A stretch of 64,000 nucleotides of DNA from Bacteroides thetaiotaomicron VPI-5482 (GTDB lineage Bacteria; Bacteroidota; Bacteroidia; Bacteroidales; Bacteroidaceae): the NCBI RefSeq assembly GCF_000011065.1, contig NC_004663.1:6076001-6140000 (forward strand), written 5' to 3'. Numbering within the stretch: the first letter of the stretch is position 1; each line of letters starts with the position of its first letter. Positions 23,508 to 34,400 of the stretch are shown here, one piece after another. The notes beneath the pieces are model-generated. The model searched no databases. It saw only the letters and a list, made by a program, of their open reading frames with translations, and was not told the origin of the DNA. The translations under genes and the position numbers were made by a program.

Positions 23508-26500
23508 TTAGAATTGAAGATCGATACCAAATGTAAATACTCTACTTTTTGGATAAGCACCCCAGTCCAGTCCCGGAGTCATCGGGGTATTGCTTGCGCT
23601 GTTTACTTCCGGGTCATAGCCGCTATATCCGCTTACGCAGAACAGATTCTGACCGGTTGCATACAAACGGAGTCTGGATACATGAAATTTACGAGTCCAT
23701 TTGTGCGGCAAAGTGTATCCTAAAGTTACATTCTTCAGACGTAAGAATGATCCGTCTTCTATAAAGCGGGAATATACATCATTTACAATATATCCATCCT
23801 GTGAAGGAACCAGGTTGGAAGTATTTGTCGGGCTCCAACGGTCAGCTACTTCAGCCAGCATATTTCTACGTCCGTTTCTGGATTGTGTAGAATATAGACG
23901 AGTTGCATTATATATGTCATTGCCATAGTTGAACTGAAGCATGAAGCTGAAGTCGATACCTTTGTAGTCAAATGTATTTGTAATACCACCAAACCATTTG
24001 GGCATAGCGTTACCAATTACCGTGCGGTCATTGGTCGTGATTATGCCGTCGCCATCTTGGTCTTTATATTTAACTACTCCTGGTTTCACAGTGCCATATC
24101 GTGCATTGTTTGTAACACCTTCTTTCAATATCAGTTGATTGTCTGGCGTAGTATAGAAGTCAGAACTTTGATAAACTCCGTCGAATTCATATCCATAAAT
24201 CAAGCCGAGTGATTGGCCTACAGTAGCAATATAATCATAAGCAGTAAAGTTGCTGTCGAATCCGGAGCGGGCGTACATCGATTCAACGCCTGAAGCTAAT
24301 CCTTTTAATGTGTTTTTGATAAATGAAATATTGAAGTTGGTTTGCCAACTGAAATCACGTGTCTGAATATTAGTCGAATTTAAGCTTAGTTCAATACCCT
24401 TGTTCTGAATCTTACCGATGTTTTGCATCTGTGAATCAAATCCGGTAACATGGGCAAGTGACTGTGCTAATAATAAGTCTTTAGTGTTTTTGACAAAGAA
24501 GTCGGCAGTAACATTTAATCTGTTGTCAAGAAAACCTAAGTCAACACCCAAGTTGATAGTGCTTGAACCTTCCCACTTCAAATTAGCGTTTTTCAGTTGT
24601 TTAGGAGTCAATACAGTTACCGTATTGTTGCCTACACCATATTTACTAGCTTCGTAAAGATCCATAGAAAGGTAGTTGGAGATACGGTCATTGCCTACAA
24701 TACCCCAACCCAAGCGAACTTTGAAGTTAGATACCCAATCAACATCTTTCATGAATGCTTCCTCGGAAACACGCCATGCGGCAGAAAATGAAGGGAAGAA
24801 TCCCCATTTATTTTTGTTAGAGAAAACAGTAGAGCCATCAGCACGAACTGTTGCCGTCAGTAAATAACGGTTATCGTAGTTATAATTTCCACGTGCAAAG
24901 AATGATAGCAACATTTTTTCGCTATAGCTGCTTTCTACTTTACTAGGTGTTGCACCCAGACCAAGGTAATCATTTCCTAAGTTATCGAATGGGAAATCCA
25001 TTGCTTCGCCTAGTAAATATTCAGTGCTTCTGAAAGAAACTTCATGCCCTAACATAACATCGTAGTTGTGTTTCTTAACCTTCTGTTTCCAAGTCAGATT
25101 ATTGAAGTTCGTCCAACGTACGTCGCGTCCCATTTGTGTACGTCCATAAGGCTTCTGACCGTTACGATAAGCCTCCTTGGAACCATCTTTGTAGAAAATA
25201 TTTGTACGGTTATTAGTGGTGTTATAGGTTCCGGCAGTTTTAAATGTCAATCCTTTAATAATCTGCCAGCTTATCGAACCATTACCAGACCACATTTCGG
25301 CGCGTTTGGTATTTGTTACTGATTCAGTTTGTTTCACTGGATTCACTTGTGCCAAGCTTTCGCCAGATTCGAGCATTTCAGGGTCAATAGCTGAATCAAG
25401 AAGCTCATCATCAGTCAGCTTTAATCCCCCAGTAGGACGGGCACTTAAAATCTGCGCTAACATATTGAAACGACCGGAGTCTGCGGATGTACCTACACCT
25501 TTACGGTTAGTCAGTGCATAATTGACGGTGATATTGAAAGACAAACTTTTACTTAACTTTTGGTCAAGGCGAAACTTTCCTGTGGTTTTATCGAAACCAC
25601 TGTTCTTGAAAATACCGTTTTCAATATAGCGTGAGAATGATGCGTTGTATTTAGAATCATCTGTACCTCCCATGATTGACAAACTATGGTCTTGTGACCA
25701 GGTAGGATTGAATGTTTCATCCTGCCAGTTAACACCTTTAACACCCATATAGTCATCAAGTGACTGATAACGGTAGGGAATATCATTATCGTCATTTCCC
25801 GGCTTGAAGTAGGAGTCTGAATATTTTGAATTAACTTCTCCTTGTAACTTAACAAATTCGTATGGGGAAAGAACGTCTAGCTTTTTAGATATTTTACGAT
25901 AACTGGCTGAACCATTGTAGGTAATTGTCGGTCTTCCAGTTTTACCGGATTTGGTCGTGATTAATACCACGCCATTAGCGGCACGCGCACCATAGATAGC
26001 GGAAGAAGAAGCATCTTTTAAAACTTCAATAGATTCGATATCAGAGTTTGACAAATAGTCGATATCGTCTACTTCAAAACCATCGACAATATAAAGTGGA
26101 GAAGAATCTCCTGTCAATGTGCCGACACCACGAATATTGATGCTGAAGCCAGCGCCTGGAGTACCGTCAGTTGATGTGATTTGCACACCGGCAATCTGAC
26201 CTCCTAATGCGCCTGCTACAGAACTTGTCTTGAAGCCTTCTACATCTTTGGCGGCGATAGAAGCTACAGAACCTGTCAGGTCACTACGTTTCATAGTACC
26301 ATAACCTACTACGACCACTTCATCTAGTGTCTGATTGTCAGGAATCATCTTTACGTTAAGCGGCGACTGGCCTGTGAATTTAATTTCCTGTGTCTTATAT
26401 CCAATATATGAGAATGTAATAACCGCACCTTTATTAGCTTTGATTGTGTAATTTCCATCAAAGTCGGTTATACTTCCCGTTGCGGTTCCCTTAACCTGAA

Positions 26501-26651
26501 CAGTTGCTCCGATGAGAGGAGTATCTGTTTCATCTACAATAACACCTTTTACAGTAGCGTTCTGGGCATGTAAGCTGATCGACATGATCAGTGCCAAGAG
26601 GGTGAACAACCCTCTTGCGCTAATTGATTTTATTATATTTGTATAGTACAT
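23508..26651 (-). CDS. SusC-like TonB-dependent outer-membrane transporter (heparin PUL)
   Basis: 1047 residues. Signal peptide about 1-29 (ending LHAQ), CarboxypepD_reg domain (about 30-105: GVIVDETDTPLIGATVQVKG, SYIGYKTQE), TonB box LDEVVVVGYG, plug (about 120-230: GTMKRSDLTGSVASI, VEVLKDASSSAIYGARAANG) and a 22-strand barrel to the C-terminal Phe (VFTFGIDLQF). It imports oligosaccharides released on the cell surface, powered by TonB. Its place between SGBP and SusD in a heparin lyase operon gives the substrate. Corresponds to BT4660 (recalled). Full length, with no frameshift. Confidence 0.97.
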   Translation of the reverse strand: MYYTNIIKSISARGLFTLLALIMSISLHAQNATVKGVIVDETDTPLIGATVQVKGTATGSITDFDGNYTIKANKGAVITFSYIGYKTQEIKFTGQSPLNVKMIPDNQTLDEVVVVGYGTMKRSDLTGSVASIAAKDVEGFKTSSVAGALGGQIAGVQITSTDGTPGAGFSINIRGVGTLTGDSSPLYIVDGFEVDDIDYLSNSDIESIEVLKDASSSAIYGARAANGVVLITTKSGKTGRPTITYNGSASYRKISKKLDVLSPYEFVKLQGEVNSKYSDSYFKPGNDDNDIPYRYQSLDDYMGVKGVNWQDETFNPTWSQDHSLSIMGGTDDSKYNASFSRYIENGIFKNSGFDKTTGKFRLDQKLSKSLSFNITVNYALTNRKGVGTSADSGRFNMLAQILSARPTGGLKLTDDELLDSAIDPEMLESGESLAQVNPVKQTESVTNTKRAEMWSGNGSISWQIIKGLTFKTAGTYNTTNNRTNIFYKDGSKEAYRNGQKPYGRTQMGRDVRWTNFNNLTWKQKVKKHNYDVMLGHEVSFRSTEYLLGEAMDFPFDNLGNDYLGLGATPSKVESSYSEKMLLSFFARGNYNYDNRYLLTATVRADGSTVFSNKNKWGFFPSFSAAWRVSEEAFMKDVDWVSNFKVRLGWGIVGNDRISNYLSMDLYEASKYGVGNNTVTVLTPKQLKNANLKWEGSSTINLGVDLGFLDNRLNVTADFFVKNTKDLLLAQSLAHVTGFDSQMQNIGKIQNKGIELSLNSTNIQTRDFSWQTNFNISFIKNTLKGLASGVESMYARSGFDSNFTAYDYIATVGQSLGLIYGYEFDGVYQSSDFYTTPDNQLILKEGVTNNARYGTVKPGVVKYKDQDGDGIITTNDRTVIGNAMPKWFGGITNTFDYKGIDFSFMLQFNYGNDIYNATRLYSTQSRNGRRNMLAEVADRWSPTNTSNLVPSQDGYIVNDVYSRFIEDGSFLRLKNVTLGYTLPHKWTRKFHVSRLRLYATGQNLFCVSGYSGYDPEVNSASNTPMTPGLDWGAYPKSRVFTFGIDLQF

Positions 26652-26675
26652 AACGTGTATTTTTGCATGTATTTA

Positions 26676-28856
26676 TTAGAACTTAGTATCAAACCAAATA
26701 AATATCGGAGAAACCCGTGCCCCGCTTGTTGCAGCTTGTGGATCTTTTCCGGTGACGTCATAGGTTATCTGACCAATCATAGCCCCGTTAGCGTAGCCGT
26801 CTTTGTTGCGCCACAGATTTGGGTTAATGTGTACTTTGAAGTCTGTTTGGTCAATGTAACCTAACGCTTTGCTTAAATTAGTAGTGTTTTCAAAGTAAGA
26901 CATCGGTTTTCTGGATGTACCGGCTGTCGCATCATAAGAATTCCACATTTCCGATAAGAAGTTATCTACTTTTTGTGCCAATGCCCCACTTATATGTGAA
27001 TCCGGACCAGCTATATTATAGTAGAAGAAGTCACGGCGATAGTCTAATCTGAATGTAGATTTATCTATACCTGCTCCTAAACTTGGAGCTATTGACTCAC
27101 CACCTCTTGCCGGATTTACCTGGAAGACAAACGGAGTATACTCTAATTGTACATTACTGTCTGAAATCATTGAGAAATGGAAAAATACAGGTTGTTTTAC
27201 AGAAACTGCCGTTTTTCCTTCTCCGGCTGTTGCGGTAACCATTACCATGCCACATTGTCCTTGTTTTAATCCGGTTATTGTAATCTGTCCGGTAGATTCA
27301 TTAATAGTCGCTTTTGTATTATTGGGATTATGTTTCAATTCTACTTCCCACTTTAGTGAAGACAAACCATCTTTGGCATCTGTTGCTGTTGGAACCGGTT
27401 TTACAGAGTTAAGTTTACCGCCTGCCTCAATTCTGAATTGATCGGCATAGTTTTCAATAGGAGTTAATCCGAGGTTATTTCCGTAGCGGAAATAAGTAAA
27501 ATAGTTCGGATTTGCTGTGATTGTTAATGTAAATGTAGCAGTCTCTGAACCTTTGGTATTGGTAGCCATAACCTGAACTGTATATTGCCCGACAGGAATC
27601 TTGTTTCCCTTCTTAATGGCGATGTTTCCATCCAGATCAAGAGCTAATTCACCTTGAAGGTCAGTTGGCAGATTTACAAATTCATATTTCACTTCATCAC
27701 CTTTGAAATTCTCATTTTTGTTAATGTCGATTTCTACAGCTTGTACATCGTTTACATCAGCGTATCCGAAGTTAGCTATCGGTTCTATAAATTCAACTGT
27801 ATTTAGTGTGAATACATTCTCGAATACTACGCCTTCTGGAGAAAATTCATTGATAGCCTTCACACTGATTTGATATTTTTCTCCATCCTTGAATCCATGA
27901 TGAGCCGCTACAGACAATACGCCCGTTGTCGGATCAATTGTGATTTTATCCGTATTCGGACTAACTGAACTGATACTGTATACAAGCCCTTCCGCAGAAC
28001 CTTTTAATGCGGGAATATTACTTTGGAAAGTGGTCTCAGGACTACGCTCTCCTTCTTCCTCTATTTTTCCTTCATCAGGAGTGTATATTAATGAAAGTGG
28101 GCGGGAAGTTACATTGATTTCCAACGCATTCTCGAAAATTCCTTTTTCAGGATCCTCTCCAGTTGCGGCAGTTGTCAGTTTGAATGATAGGATGTACTTA
28201 CCAGGCTGAATGTTTTGATTTCCTTTGATGATGGAAATTTCACCTTTATCTGATACAGCAAAGTAGTCTTCGGGACTTTCTACTGCAACTCCATTCCACA
28301 TTGCAGAAGCAATGGTGTAGTTTGAAATAGAAATATGATTTCCTTCAGTTCTAATTTGAGAGGTGGGCAGTTCATTGCTGCTTTCTGTGTCGATAATATC
28401 TGCATATTCTACCTGTAGTTTCTCCGGATCTGTTTTGATTCCATCAGGCACAGGTTTCATCATGTTGATTTCCACAATGTCGGTATATTCATATCTGTTA
28501 TTGTTGGAATAACATGCGACAGATAGTTTGTATAGTCCGACAGGAGTATTGCTTGTACTATTTAAAGTAATTTTTCCTGTTTCCGAATCAATGGCGAAGA
28601 TGCTATCGGAAAACGGTTCTCCATCAAGAGTGATTCTGGTAATGGCAAAATCGTATGGAGTGCCGCCTTTGTAAGTCGGGCTACTGATAACTCCTGTCAT
28701 AGATGGACCGATATCAGTCATTCCTGTATAATAAATAGTAAACTTCGTAGAGTCAGTAGTTTCTGTATCCGAACAGGAACTATTGACTATTGTCACTGCA
28801 ATTACTATGAGGACTCCTAGTAATCTTGAAGTAATGTTTAGTAATTTAGATCTCAT
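26676..28856 (-). CDS. Surface glycan-binding lipoprotein with cadherin/Ig-like repeats (SGBP)
   Basis: 726 residues. Lipoprotein signal VNSSC (Cys29) followed by SDTETTD, an acidic surface-export type. At least four beta-sandwich repeats follow, each with the cadherin-like phrase 'ID..TG.ISV' (for example AIDSETGKITLNS, TIDPTTGVLSVAA, TINESTGQITITG) and G.Y.L.V/Q endings (GLYKLSVAC, GQYTVQVMA). A distinct C-terminal domain of about 200 residues (FRLDYRRDFFYYNIAGPDSH onward) probably carries the binding site. No catalytic motif. Position directly upstream of SusC and size match BT4661, a heparin-binding surface protein (recalled). It is 18 bp after the surface PL12. Confidence 0.88.
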   Translation of the reverse strand: MRSKLLNITSRLLGVLIVIAVTIVNSSCSDTETTDSTKFTIYYTGMTDIGPSMTGVISSPTYKGGTPYDFAITRITLDGEPFSDSIFAIDSETGKITLNSTSNTPVGLYKLSVACYSNNNRYEYTDIVEINMMKPVPDGIKTDPEKLQVEYADIIDTESSNELPTSQIRTEGNHISISNYTIASAMWNGVAVESPEDYFAVSDKGEISIIKGNQNIQPGKYILSFKLTTAATGEDPEKGIFENALEINVTSRPLSLIYTPDEGKIEEEGERSPETTFQSNIPALKGSAEGLVYSISSVSPNTDKITIDPTTGVLSVAAHHGFKDGEKYQISVKAINEFSPEGVVFENVFTLNTVEFIEPIANFGYADVNDVQAVEIDINKNENFKGDEVKYEFVNLPTDLQGELALDLDGNIAIKKGNKIPVGQYTVQVMATNTKGSETATFTLTITANPNYFTYFRYGNNLGLTPIENYADQFRIEAGGKLNSVKPVPTATDAKDGLSSLKWEVELKHNPNNTKATINESTGQITITGLKQGQCGMVMVTATAGEGKTAVSVKQPVFFHFSMISDSNVQLEYTPFVFQVNPARGGESIAPSLGAGIDKSTFRLDYRRDFFYYNIAGPDSHISGALAQKVDNFLSEMWNSYDATAGTSRKPMSYFENTTNLSKALGYIDQTDFKVHINPNLWRNKDGYANGAMIGQITYDVTGKDPQAATSGARVSPIFIWFDTKF

Positions 28857-28874
28857 ATTTTAAGAGTTATTAGT

Positions 28875-30983
28875 TTATAAGGTATAAGATAATGTATGTG
28901 TCTCTCCATTCACACTTACTTCTACAGAAGCGCTGTTTTCGGAATATCCGCTATCTATGAATTTGGCTGAGATACTGGACGTATCAGTACTTCCATTGAC
29001 TGGAAGAATAACTGTAATGTAACGTGCGGTTTCATCAGCACTCTTATTCATATCGATGGTATAAGATTGACGTGTGTTGTAAGCCCCGTCTACGAGATAG
29101 GCTATACGCCCCGTGAATGGAGAACAGGTTACTGCTTTATTGGCAAAAGTGCGGACTATAATGTTATTATTATTGCTGAATGCTGTATGGACTCCATTTT
29201 TATCTGTATCCATAACAACTTCGCTGGCAGTGCCTTCGCAAAGATTGAAACTTAGATTAATAGTACCTTCTGCATTTCCAATACCTTCATCTACTAATAC
29301 AAAGAATTTTTTGTTTACGTAAAAGACTGCACGACGGTGCTTTAAGTTATCATATCCTTGATTCTCAAATACAACTAATTCAGTCGCTCCTTCCTCTGAT
29401 TTCAACAGTTTGCCTGCTGCCTTTTTGATATTCTGTTTTCCGATTGATAAAGTATTGTGTTTATCGATACCACGGAACCAGTAACGTAAGTCATTGTCTC
29501 CACCGCTGGTATAATAAGTACACACACCTGAATCAGGGAAAAAATTTCGTCCGTTATGGTAAAGTTCGAAAGTTCCATTATCTGGCTGGTTATGACTATA
29601 AGCACTAAGTGAATTAGAAGCATCATTACTCTTGTTATTGCTTAAAATCATGACTGTAGAAGCCGGTGTCCAACCATTTCGTAATACATAATATCCTGCC
29701 TGGTCGAATAGCTTCATATCATTATTGGGGGTACGTCCCTGTGCTGTTCCACCATTTCCGGCAGTTTGCATATATTTCAATTCTTCACTATCCGGGAACA
29801 TTTCCACATATTGCTTAAAGTTCGTATTTTTAAGGACATTACGTGTCCGGCTCCATGAGTCGTTGAACATTGGGACCACATTATCGGAACCCTTGATAAA
29901 GTAATTAGGATATGTGAAGTACATCACTACTTCTGCTGCTTTACGCAGTGGTTCTGTAAAATCTGACGGCAATTTACTGGAGAGTTGGTTTGCCTCTGCT
30001 AATTTCATTGCCTCGTAGAAATCCGCAACGATACCGATATGATAGTGGAGCGACATTTCCTTGTGCCATCCGTCACTCATAATTTGATTTTGTACTTCTT
30101 CGCTAAGTATCTGATATCCTGTATTCATCCATTTCTCCGCATTCTTAAATTCCGGCATTAACGTTCCGGCAGTAGCCAATGCATTCGCTTGTGATATAAG
30201 TATGTTACCTCCTGATTCATACGGATAATCTACGAGAAAGTCTGCTTGTTCTGCAAATTCTACCAAGAATGTAGAAAGCCATTCCGGAGTAAAATTAACA
30301 GAGTTCTTGAAGTATTCAAGCAATTGTACTTGGTCACCGATACGGGTAGATACCTGTAACTGCCACCATGAGGTAGTATTAGGTCCTGTTGTAGGCTTCG
30401 GATTGTTTTCTATCCAATTCTTATATACCTCAATCCATGATTGAATGTATTTCTCATCTCCACTTACACGGTAAGCTTTGGCTTGGGGGATGAACCACTG
30501 ATGGCGATGAAGTTGTTTCTGATATTCATCAGATGCATCTTTCGGTGAATACTCCCAGTTTATACCTCCGTCTTGTTTTACTGAATAGGGTTTCAGGGTT
30601 TCCTTATCTTCATAGAAGTTGTTAACATGAAAGCGATAATCTACCAGTGCATAATCAGCTTTTGCCTGCTCTGCTTCTGAGATCGTCACATTAATTAAAG
30701 ATAAGTTCGGATTTGTAACATTGGTTCTCGTTCTATAGTATTCCAATAAAGCATTGGCTGCATAATAATGTTCGCCTGCCTCGTAGAATTCTTTAACTTT
30801 TTCCAGACCGGGGTAGTTGAGGTTGATAGCCTCGAATACTTGAGGATCAACAACATCGTTTGGTTTGGCATCAGGAAGCAGATCTATATCTACATTCCCT
30901 CCGGTTAATAGATCATCATCATCGTCTGCGCATCCACTAAATGCGAATAGCGCACAAAAGCAAATAAAGAAGATGTTCTTCAT
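28875..30983 (-). CDS. PL12 heparan sulfate lyase, surface lipoprotein
   Basis: 702 residues. Lipoprotein signal FAFSGC (Cys18) is followed by ADDDDD, a strong acidic lipoprotein export signal, so the enzyme should face outward. The lyase body parallels the PL12 at 18272: NLNYPGLEKVKEFYEAG, YESGGNILISQANAL in place of QGNHLLFEAQ, MSLHYHIGIV, QPDNGTFELYHNGRNFFPDS and HNTLSIG. It starts degradation by endo-cleavage outside the cell before SusCD import. Compared with the periplasmic copy, the toroid motif has Asn-Ile-Leu instead of Asn-His-Leu, a possible active-site difference. First gene of the operon; corresponds to BT4662 (recalled). Confidence 0.92.
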   Translation of the reverse strand: MKNIFFICFCALFAFSGCADDDDDLLTGGNVDIDLLPDAKPNDVVDPQVFEAINLNYPGLEKVKEFYEAGEHYYAANALLEYYRTRTNVTNPNLSLINVTISEAEQAKADYALVDYRFHVNNFYEDKETLKPYSVKQDGGINWEYSPKDASDEYQKQLHRHQWFIPQAKAYRVSGDEKYIQSWIEVYKNWIENNPKPTTGPNTTSWWQLQVSTRIGDQVQLLEYFKNSVNFTPEWLSTFLVEFAEQADFLVDYPYESGGNILISQANALATAGTLMPEFKNAEKWMNTGYQILSEEVQNQIMSDGWHKEMSLHYHIGIVADFYEAMKLAEANQLSSKLPSDFTEPLRKAAEVVMYFTYPNYFIKGSDNVVPMFNDSWSRTRNVLKNTNFKQYVEMFPDSEELKYMQTAGNGGTAQGRTPNNDMKLFDQAGYYVLRNGWTPASTVMILSNNKSNDASNSLSAYSHNQPDNGTFELYHNGRNFFPDSGVCTYYTSGGDNDLRYWFRGIDKHNTLSIGKQNIKKAAGKLLKSEEGATELVVFENQGYDNLKHRRAVFYVNKKFFVLVDEGIGNAEGTINLSFNLCEGTASEVVMDTDKNGVHTAFSNNNNIIVRTFANKAVTCSPFTGRIAYLVDGAYNTRQSYTIDMNKSADETARYITVILPVNGSTDTSSISAKFIDSGYSENSASVEVSVNGETHTLSYTL

Positions 30984-31028
30984 ACTTTATTAGGTTTTAT
31001 AATTATTAAAAGTGTTATTTTACTGTTG

Positions 31029-31036
31029 CAAATGTA
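31029..31036 (-). promoter_or_regulatory. Promoter -7 element of the heparin PUL operon
   Basis: TACATTTG on the minus strand fits TAnnTTTG and lies 45 bp before the PL12 ATG. No TTTG sits at the -33 position, as expected for an HTCS-activated promoter. The 13-bp repeat at 31058-31070 begins 21 bp upstream. Confidence 0.6.
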
Positions 31037-31057
31037 ACCTCATTAATTAGATTCTTT

Positions 31058-31233
31058 AATTTAGGTTGTTCATACTTTGTTCAAAAATGATTTTTTTGAT
31101 ATCAAATTTGTTGAGACATATGTTGTTTTTGTTTAAAAAAGCTGTTTATCTCCTGTATCCTAGTTTTTTATGTGTCATAATGTTATGACATTGTAATATG
31201 ATATGGAATAGGTTCTGTACAATTTAGGTTGTT
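31058..31233. promoter_or_regulatory. 13-bp direct repeat, candidate HTCS operator (copies 31058-31070 and 31221-31233)
   Basis: AATTTAGGTTGTT occurs twice, exactly, 163 bp apart, upstream of the heparin operon promoter. The proximal copy would overlap the -33 to -45 region, where an AraC-type activator commonly binds. Confidence 0.4.
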
Positions 31234-31408
31234 TGGATGGATGATTTTAAAATCCGTCATCATTCAATAAAAGAAGAAAAAAACGTGTTTTGAGGTATAA
31301 TAGTGCGATACCAAATGTGGTATATGGTACAAGGCAGGTGCATTTTTCTTTCGGAAAAAGACAAAAAACACGATTGCTATAAAAGACTCTATACTGTATG
31401 TCTCACTA

Positions 31409-34400
31409 CTATCCTTTTGATTTCTTGATATACTCCGTAGGTAAGCATCCGAAGTACTTCTTGAAACTGGTGGCAAAATATGACGGTGTATTGAATCCTA
31501 CCATAGTACTGACTTCCGCTACCGTATATCGTCCGTCTTTCAGTAGCTTGGCTGCTTCATTGAAACGAATCTTACGGATAAAGTCAATGGTTGATTCCCC
31601 GGTAATTGCTTTTAGTTTCAGATGCAGATTAGAACGGCTCATGTTCATTTCTCTGGCGAATTCGTCGGTAGAGAATTCGATGTTATCCATATTCTTTTCC
31701 ACAATCGCCATGGCACGTTTCAGCAAGGCTTCATCCATTGCATTGAATGTGATTTTCTCAGGTTCTACTTCCAATGATTTGGCGTACTTATCGAGCATCC
31801 GTCTGCGTGTACGCATCATGTTCTGTATCTTGGTTGTCAGGATGGCAAGAGAGAATGGTTTGGGGATATAGTCATCCGCACCCATTTGCAGACCTTCCAT
31901 CTGATCTTTGATATCGGTCTTTGCGGAAAGAATAATAACCGGGATATGGCAAGTCCGGATATTTTGTTTCACGTTCTTGCATAGCTTGATACCATCCATA
32001 ACCGGCATCATGACGTCGGTGACAATCACATCCACTTCGTTGTCTTTCAGTTTTTCCAGTGCTTCTTCACCGTTCCCGGCTTCCAGTGTGTTGAACAAAT
32101 CCGCCAGTCCGTTACTCAGGTAACGGCGGATTTCATTATTATCTTCTACGATCAGAATTGTTCCGCGCTTCTTATCACCGGATTCCACAGATTCGTTTTC
32201 CACTTTCTCCGTGTCGATGAAATACATTGCTTTCGAATTGGTAGAATACACTTGCTCTTCTTCATTCTGTTCGTTATTGGAAGCTAACTCGGAAGGTTTG
32301 TAAACCGACAGATCCTGTGGCAGATAGACAGAGAATGTACTACCTTTGTTTTCTTCGCTGTCCAGTTCGATGCGCCCATGATGAAGTTCTATCAGACGTT
32401 GTACTAACGAAAGTCCGATACCACTTCCTACGTGTTCACTTTCTATCTGATAGAAACGTTCGAATATCTTTCCCTGTTTGTTGATAGGGATACCTATGCC
32501 TGTATCGCTGACTTGTAACAATAGCCAGCCGTTCTCCTCTTTCAGAGTTACGGTAATGCTTTGCCCGCTTTCCGTATATTTAAAGGCATTGGAAAGGAGG
32601 TTGTTTACTATCAGTTCCAGATAGTTGGCATCAAAAAGAACTTCTTTGTCTTCCAGTTCAGAGTGTAGAGTATAAGTAATCTTTTTGTGGCGTGCCAGTT
32701 TATCGTAGAAAAGGAAGTTGTCCTGTATCAGTTGATGAGCGTTTCCTTTTTTCGCTTTTAGTTCGAACACTCCGAGTTCAGCACGGCGGTAGTCCATCAA
32801 TTGGTTGACCAGATGCAGCAGGCGGTTTGCATTCCGTTGGATATATTCCAGTTGGTTACGTGTCCATCGGTCGCTGATTTTGTTAATGATCTCTTGCAGG
32901 GGAGTCAGAATCAGCGTCAAAGGTGTACGAAGTTCATGCGAGATGTTGATGAAGAAACGCATCTTCATCTGATTGATTTCTTCCTGATGTTCTTTGTCTC
33001 TGCGTTCTATTTCAAGCTGGGCTTCCATACTTTTGCGCATCCAGAAGAAGCGGAAAACAAAAGTGATGAAACCTGCGAAGGTTGCGAAGAAGATGAGTAG
33101 TGCCCACCAGGTCTTATACCAGATTGGCAGAACGATAATCTCCAATGCTGTAGGGATAGGATTCCATTTGCCATCGCTGTTGGCTGCTTTGACAAGGAAC
33201 TGATAGGTTCCCTGTGGCAGGTTAGAGTAGGAGACGGTGCGGCTGTCCGTCAGATAATACCATTCCTTATCATAACCTTCCAGCTTATAGGCGAAAGTAT
33301 TATGTTGTCCTGAGATATAATTGGATACCACGAACTCAATGGAAAAAGCAGTTTGCCAGGATTTCAGTGTGATACTTTTCGTTTCACTGATGTTCTTGGT
33401 CAGAATACCGGTCTCATCATCCGGGCGGACTACCTTATTGAACAGTTGCAGTTTGGTGATAACCACCGGAGGCGTATAAGGATTGTCGAGCAATAATTCC
33501 GGACGGAAAGTCGTGATTCCGTTGATACCGCCAAAATACATTTGTCCCACAGACGTACGACAATAAGAAGCGGTATTGAACTGATTGCTTTGCAACCCGT
33601 CCGATTCTGTAAAGTTACGGAATTTTTCCGTTTCCGGATTAAAGCAGGAAATCCCCCGGTTGGTACTTAACCAGAGTCTTCCGAAGGAATCTTCCAAAAT
33701 ACCGTATACTACGTTATTCGGCAGACCGTTGGTCGTGTTATACCGTTTGATCTGCTTGTCTTTTTCATTGAAACAATAAAATCCTTCGCGTGTACCTACC
33801 CAGATGATTCCGTTGGAAGCCTCGTAAATACAGTTCGTAAAGAGCTTCGTGACGTTGGAAACCGGAAGTATGGATGCTTTTTGTATATCCAGACCTTCTT
33901 GCTTAAAGACTGATAGTCCCTCTTCTCCACCGATCCATAAGCGTTTATGGGAGTCGCGGAATAGTGTCGTGATTTGTTTGGAGACGACCGGAGTGCCATC
34001 TTTCTCTTTTTCAATCGTAGTAAAACTTCGTTGTTCCGGATTAAAACGAACCAGTGCACTGAGTGTTCCCAACCAGAGATTCCCTTCTCCGTCGGGAAGG
34101 ATGGCATAGACATTCTCATTCACCAGCTGGCTGTTGCGTTGGTTAAAGTTTTCTACCTGACCGCTGTTGCGGTGAAGGATACTCAGTCCGCCGGCATGAG
34201 TACCTATATATACCAAAGATTTCTTTTCGTCTACATATACCGCCTTGATATTGTTGGAACCGATGCCTCTTGCACTTTCATCCTCTTGCAGTGTATAAGA
34301 TGTAAATCGCTGTGTAATCGGATTATAAAGATTCAATCCTCCGTCATTCGTTCCTATCCACAGGTTTTTGTCTTTATCTTCGACAATACAGCTTACTACA

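Larger units (their letters stand above)
30984..31408. other. 425-bp regulatory region between heparin HTCS and the operon
   Basis: No gene recognised. It holds the operon promoter (-7 at 31029-31036), a 13-bp direct repeat AATTTAGGTTGTT (31058-31070 and 31221-31233), a short palindrome ATACCA-4-TGGTAT (31308-31323) and distant arms CGTGTTTT / AAAACACG (31284-31291, 31365-31372), the latter followed on the minus strand by TTTTTTT, a possible terminator for the HTCS gene. The strand is very A/T-rich. Confidence 0.6.
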
